Source of the DNA: Clostridiales bacterium | GTDB lineage: Bacteria > Bacillota > Clostridia > Saccharofermentanales > Saccharofermentanaceae | DNA: 64,000 nt | Direction: 5' to 3' | Assembly (NCBI GenBank): GCA_017961235.1 | Contig: JAGCXQ010000005.1 | Span: forward strand, 124,001 to 188,000 | Shown here: in pieces, positions 61,767-64,000 of the stretch | Layout of the letters: each line of letters starts with the position of its first letter | How positions within the stretch are numbered: position 1 is the stretch's first letter | Translations under genes and position numbers: made by a program | Notes under the pieces: generated by a model | What the model was told of the DNA's origin: nothing | Seen by the model: the letters and a program-made list of their open reading frames with translations, nothing else | The model's database searches: none

Positions 61767-63329
61767 ATGCCGACGGTTTCATCTCACAATGCCAGAGTCA
61801 GAACAGTGTATCTATCCGGACTGGAAGGAATGGTTGCAGAGGTTGAAGCATCCATTTTCCCGGGGCTTCCCAGCTTTGAAGTCGTCGGACTTGGTGATTC
61901 ATCGATCCGTGAGGCAAAGGAACGAGTCAGGGCAAGTATCCGTTCCTGCGGCTATACTTTCCCGAACCAGCGTCTTCTTGTGAATATTTCTCCAGCATAT
62001 CTTCACAAATCCGGATCATCATTTGATCTGGCTATTGCGATGGCAATACTTCTTGCATCCGGACAAGTGATAAACAGAAGAGGTGATATCGTGATTTATG
62101 GCGAACTGTCGCTTACCGGTGAGGTTCGTCCGGTTCCCGGAAGTGTATCAAGACTGCTTGCGCTTGAAGAACAGGAACATATAACATGTATCGTTCCGGA
62201 TAAAGACAGAGAAGAGGCGCTGCTTCTTGGTGTTCCGGTGATTGGTGTTGATTCTCTGGTTCGGGCGATATCGGTTATATCCGGCGAAGATCCTTTTTTC
62301 GGAATTGATTCTTCGGATGAACTGATCGAGGAGGCTTTCCCTGAACCTTCTGTAGATATTTCATCACTTCGTGGCCAGCCGGAAGCGCTCCGTGCGATCA
62401 CTCTTGCTGCCGCAGGTTTTCATAATTTGCTTCTTGTTGGTTCGCCTGGTACCGGGAAATCACTCTCTGCTCGTATTTTGCAGGGTATTCTTCCACCTCT
62501 GACACGCTCGGAAAAGATCGATCTTCTCCGGGTCGAGAGTGCTCTTTCAGTGCTTCCGAGAGATAGCATCGTGTCCAGAGAACGTCCTTTCCGATACGTG
62601 CATCATACATGTACACCGTCAGCAATGGTCGGAGGAGGAAGAAATGCTGTACCCGGAGAGATCTCAAGGGCACTGAACGGAATTTTGTTTCTTGATGAAC
62701 TTCCGGAGTTTTCCCCGAAAGTTCTTGATCTTTTGCGTGTACCGATTGAAACCGGTGAGATGAAGGTGTCAAGAAATAACTGTACCAATCTTTTTCCGGC
62801 AAGATTAATGCTAGTTGCTGCCATGAATCCATGCCGCTGCGGAAAGTGGCTGGAATCTCCGTCCGAGTGCACCTGTACTCCTTCCATGATCTCGTCTTAT
62901 CAGGGCAAAGTCAGTGGGGCTCTGCTTGATCGAATGGATATTTACTGTACGCTGAATCACATCACGGAAGAATCTCTTCTTGAAACAATGAAGAATGATT
63001 ATACGCCCGAGAGTGTTTGCTGGCGAGCCAGGATCGAAGAAATCTGGGAGATTCAATATTCCAGAAGTCAGGCGGCAGGCATCATGCCGGTAAGAAACGG
63101 TGAGTGCAGAGAGGGAAATCTTGGAGATCTGTTCCGGTTAGGTAAAAAGGAGATGGAATATGCTGCAATGGTGGCTCATCAGCTTCAGTTGTCGGTACGA
63201 GGACTCCAGCGTATGGTTCGGCTTTCAAGGACAATTGCGGATTTGGATGGGGATCCTGATGTGAAGTGTGATCATATCATCGAAGCAGTATCATTCCGTT
63301 TGCCGAAATGGGGCGAGAAAAAGATCTGA
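61767..63329 (+). CDS. comM: YifB/ComM-family Mg-chelatase-like AAA ATPase
   Basis: 520 residues. N-terminal Lon-protease-like fold domain (IFPGLPSFEVVGLGD, conserved), then an AAA+ module with Walker A GSPGTGKS, LFLDELPEF (Walker B) and a Cys-rich CRCGK...CTC stretch ahead of the DRMDI arginine-finger region. In Gram-negative species ComM is a branch-migration helicase in transformation; here it lies directly before dprA, which fits a DNA-uptake role. ATG 61767 has GGGAGG seven bases upstream. Confidence 0.9.
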   Translation: MPTVSSHNARVRTVYLSGLEGMVAEVEASIFPGLPSFEVVGLGDSSIREAKERVRASIRSCGYTFPNQRLLVNISPAYLHKSGSSFDLAIAMAILLASGQVINRRGDIVIYGELSLTGEVRPVPGSVSRLLALEEQEHITCIVPDKDREEALLLGVPVIGVDSLVRAISVISGEDPFFGIDSSDELIEEAFPEPSVDISSLRGQPEALRAITLAAAGFHNLLLVGSPGTGKSLSARILQGILPPLTRSEKIDLLRVESALSVLPRDSIVSRERPFRYVHHTCTPSAMVGGGRNAVPGEISRALNGILFLDELPEFSPKVLDLLRVPIETGEMKVSRNNCTNLFPARLMLVAAMNPCRCGKWLESPSECTCTPSMISSYQGKVSGALLDRMDIYCTLNHITEESLLETMKNDYTPESVCWRARIEEIWEIQYSRSQAAGIMPVRNGECREGNLGDLFRLGKKEMEYAAMVAHQLQLSVRGLQRMVRLSRTIADLDGDPDVKCDHIIEAVSFRLPKWGEKKI

Positions 63330-63345
63330 ACCGGAGGTGATCAGT

Positions 63346-64000
63346 ATGGAAGAAAGACTTAGGACGGATCTCTTTTGCTCGCTTCTCATGGCTAATCGGA
63401 TCATGACAGGAAAGCAGATCCTAAAAGCGGTAACTGAAGAGAAGATGAAATCATTAAACGAGTTCTGGGAACATCGCGATGATCTGATCACGGATGACCG
63501 TCTTACCGCTGATCAGCAGGAGAAATGGTCTCATTTTAGAGAGACTCCCGCATATCTCCGGATAGATGAATATGTCGAATATGTCCATAAACGAAAGATC
63601 GTCTCGATGAATCGTCTGGACGAAGAGTATCCCGAATATGTCATACATCTTCCTAATATGCCATTGATCCTGTTTTATAAAGGTGACCGGTCTCTTCTTG
63701 ATAAGGGAAAGACGAGAGTCTGTATTGTAGGTACAAGAAGACCGTCAGCGTATGGAAGAAGAGTGACCAGGGATTTTTCCGGAACACTCGCCAAACACGA
63801 TCTGGTCATCGTTAGTGGATTTGCAAGAGGCGTAGATACACATGCTCATGAGGCCTGTCTGGCAAATCATGGGAAAACGATCGCTGTATTGCCGTGCGGA
63901 TTAGATAAGATCTATCCGCAGGAGAATCATGATCTTTATAACAGAATTGCCGATGAGGGACTGCTGATATCGGAACTTTTGCCGGGAACTGAGCCGATCC
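63346..64000 (+). CDS. dprA: DNA-processing protein DprA, N-terminal part (runs off window)
   Basis: Protects incoming single-stranded DNA and loads RecA in natural transformation. The 218 visible codons hold an N-terminal helical domain and the start of the Rossmann-like fold: CIVGTRRPSAYG, VSGFARGVDTHAHEA and VLPCGLDKIYPQEN, the family's ssDNA-binding loops (GTRRPS for the commoner GSR). GGAGGTGA precedes the ATG at 63346. The 3' end is outside. Confidence 0.93.
   Translation, partial: MEERLRTDLFCSLLMANRIMTGKQILKAVTEEKMKSLNEFWEHRDDLITDDRLTADQQEKWSHFRETPAYLRIDEYVEYVHKRKIVSMNRLDEEYPEYVIHLPNMPLILFYKGDRSLLDKGKTRVCIVGTRRPSAYGRRVTRDFSGTLAKHDLVIVSGFARGVDTHAHEACLANHGKTIAVLPCGLDKIYPQENHDLYNRIADEGLLISELLPGTEPI

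Noticed and set aside
1..64000. CRISPR array, prophage, toxin-antitoxin or restriction system
   Set aside because: No direct-repeat/spacer pattern, phage structural genes or nuclease/methylase gene pairs were seen anywhere in the window.

Overview
The window is a 64 kb stretch of a low-to-mid GC Gram-positive chromosome, most likely a strictly anaerobic member of the Clostridia (gut or rumen type). The grounds are a PolC-type replicative polymerase, the rlmN-prpC-prkC(PASTA kinase)-rsgA-rpe-thiN run, a T-box leader on thrS, an L20-type leader on infC-rpmI-rplT, the MEP isoprenoid genes dxr and ispG, a large 2-hydroxyacyl-CoA dehydratase activase-like protein and a lipoprotein xylanase. Genus and species cannot be named from the sequence alone.

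Layout. 1-7.2 kb: end of a histidine-phosphatase gene, then pyrH-frr, an intrinsic terminator, and uppS-cdsA-dxr-rseP-ispG (lipid carrier, phospholipid, isoprenoid and membrane proteolysis). 7.2-18 kb: polC, priA, def, fmt, rsmB, rlmN (replication, protein N-terminus processing, rRNA methylation), the last four tightly overlapped. 18-23.2 kb: the PP2C phosphatase and PASTA kinase pair, rsgA, rpe, thiN. 23.2-30 kb: a convergent aminotransferase, a small DUF805-like membrane protein, the leader-controlled infC-rpmI-rplT operon, a SpoU methyltransferase, and a two-TrkA plus TrkH potassium uptake operon.

30-48.2 kb is the accessory part. It holds four lipoproteins of unknown function, three single-pass membrane-anchored proteins, a zinc-ribbon membrane protein, an acyltransferase, an ADP-ribosylglycohydrolase, MscS, a GH10 xylanase lipoprotein with two flanking carbohydrate-binding modules, folA, a strongly promoted 88-residue protein, an orphan ABC-2-like permease and a protein with a histone-H1-like lysine tail. 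Embedded in it are core genes under clear RNA control: thrS with a T-box, and tRNA-Pro(CGG). Most genes here have their own promoter and many end in intrinsic terminators, in contrast to the polycistronic first half.

48.2-64 kb: a 1463-residue double activase protein, polA-coaE, a small membrane protein, an ABC exporter, a zinc-ribbon protein operon next to a truncated IS3-family transposase, ychF, a comM/yifB-type AAA protein and the start of dprA, which runs off the window.

The less usual points are: the PASTA kinase carries an InlB-like repeat and a Thr/Pro tail; infC starts at ATC; uppS follows directly on a terminator; perfect palindromes sit at the promoters or leaders of the xylanase and folA; and an IS3 remnant lies where the -35 of the zinc-ribbon operon should be. 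I saw no CRISPR array, prophage, rRNA gene or obvious defence system. Gene functions are from motif recognition by eye; no database search was run.
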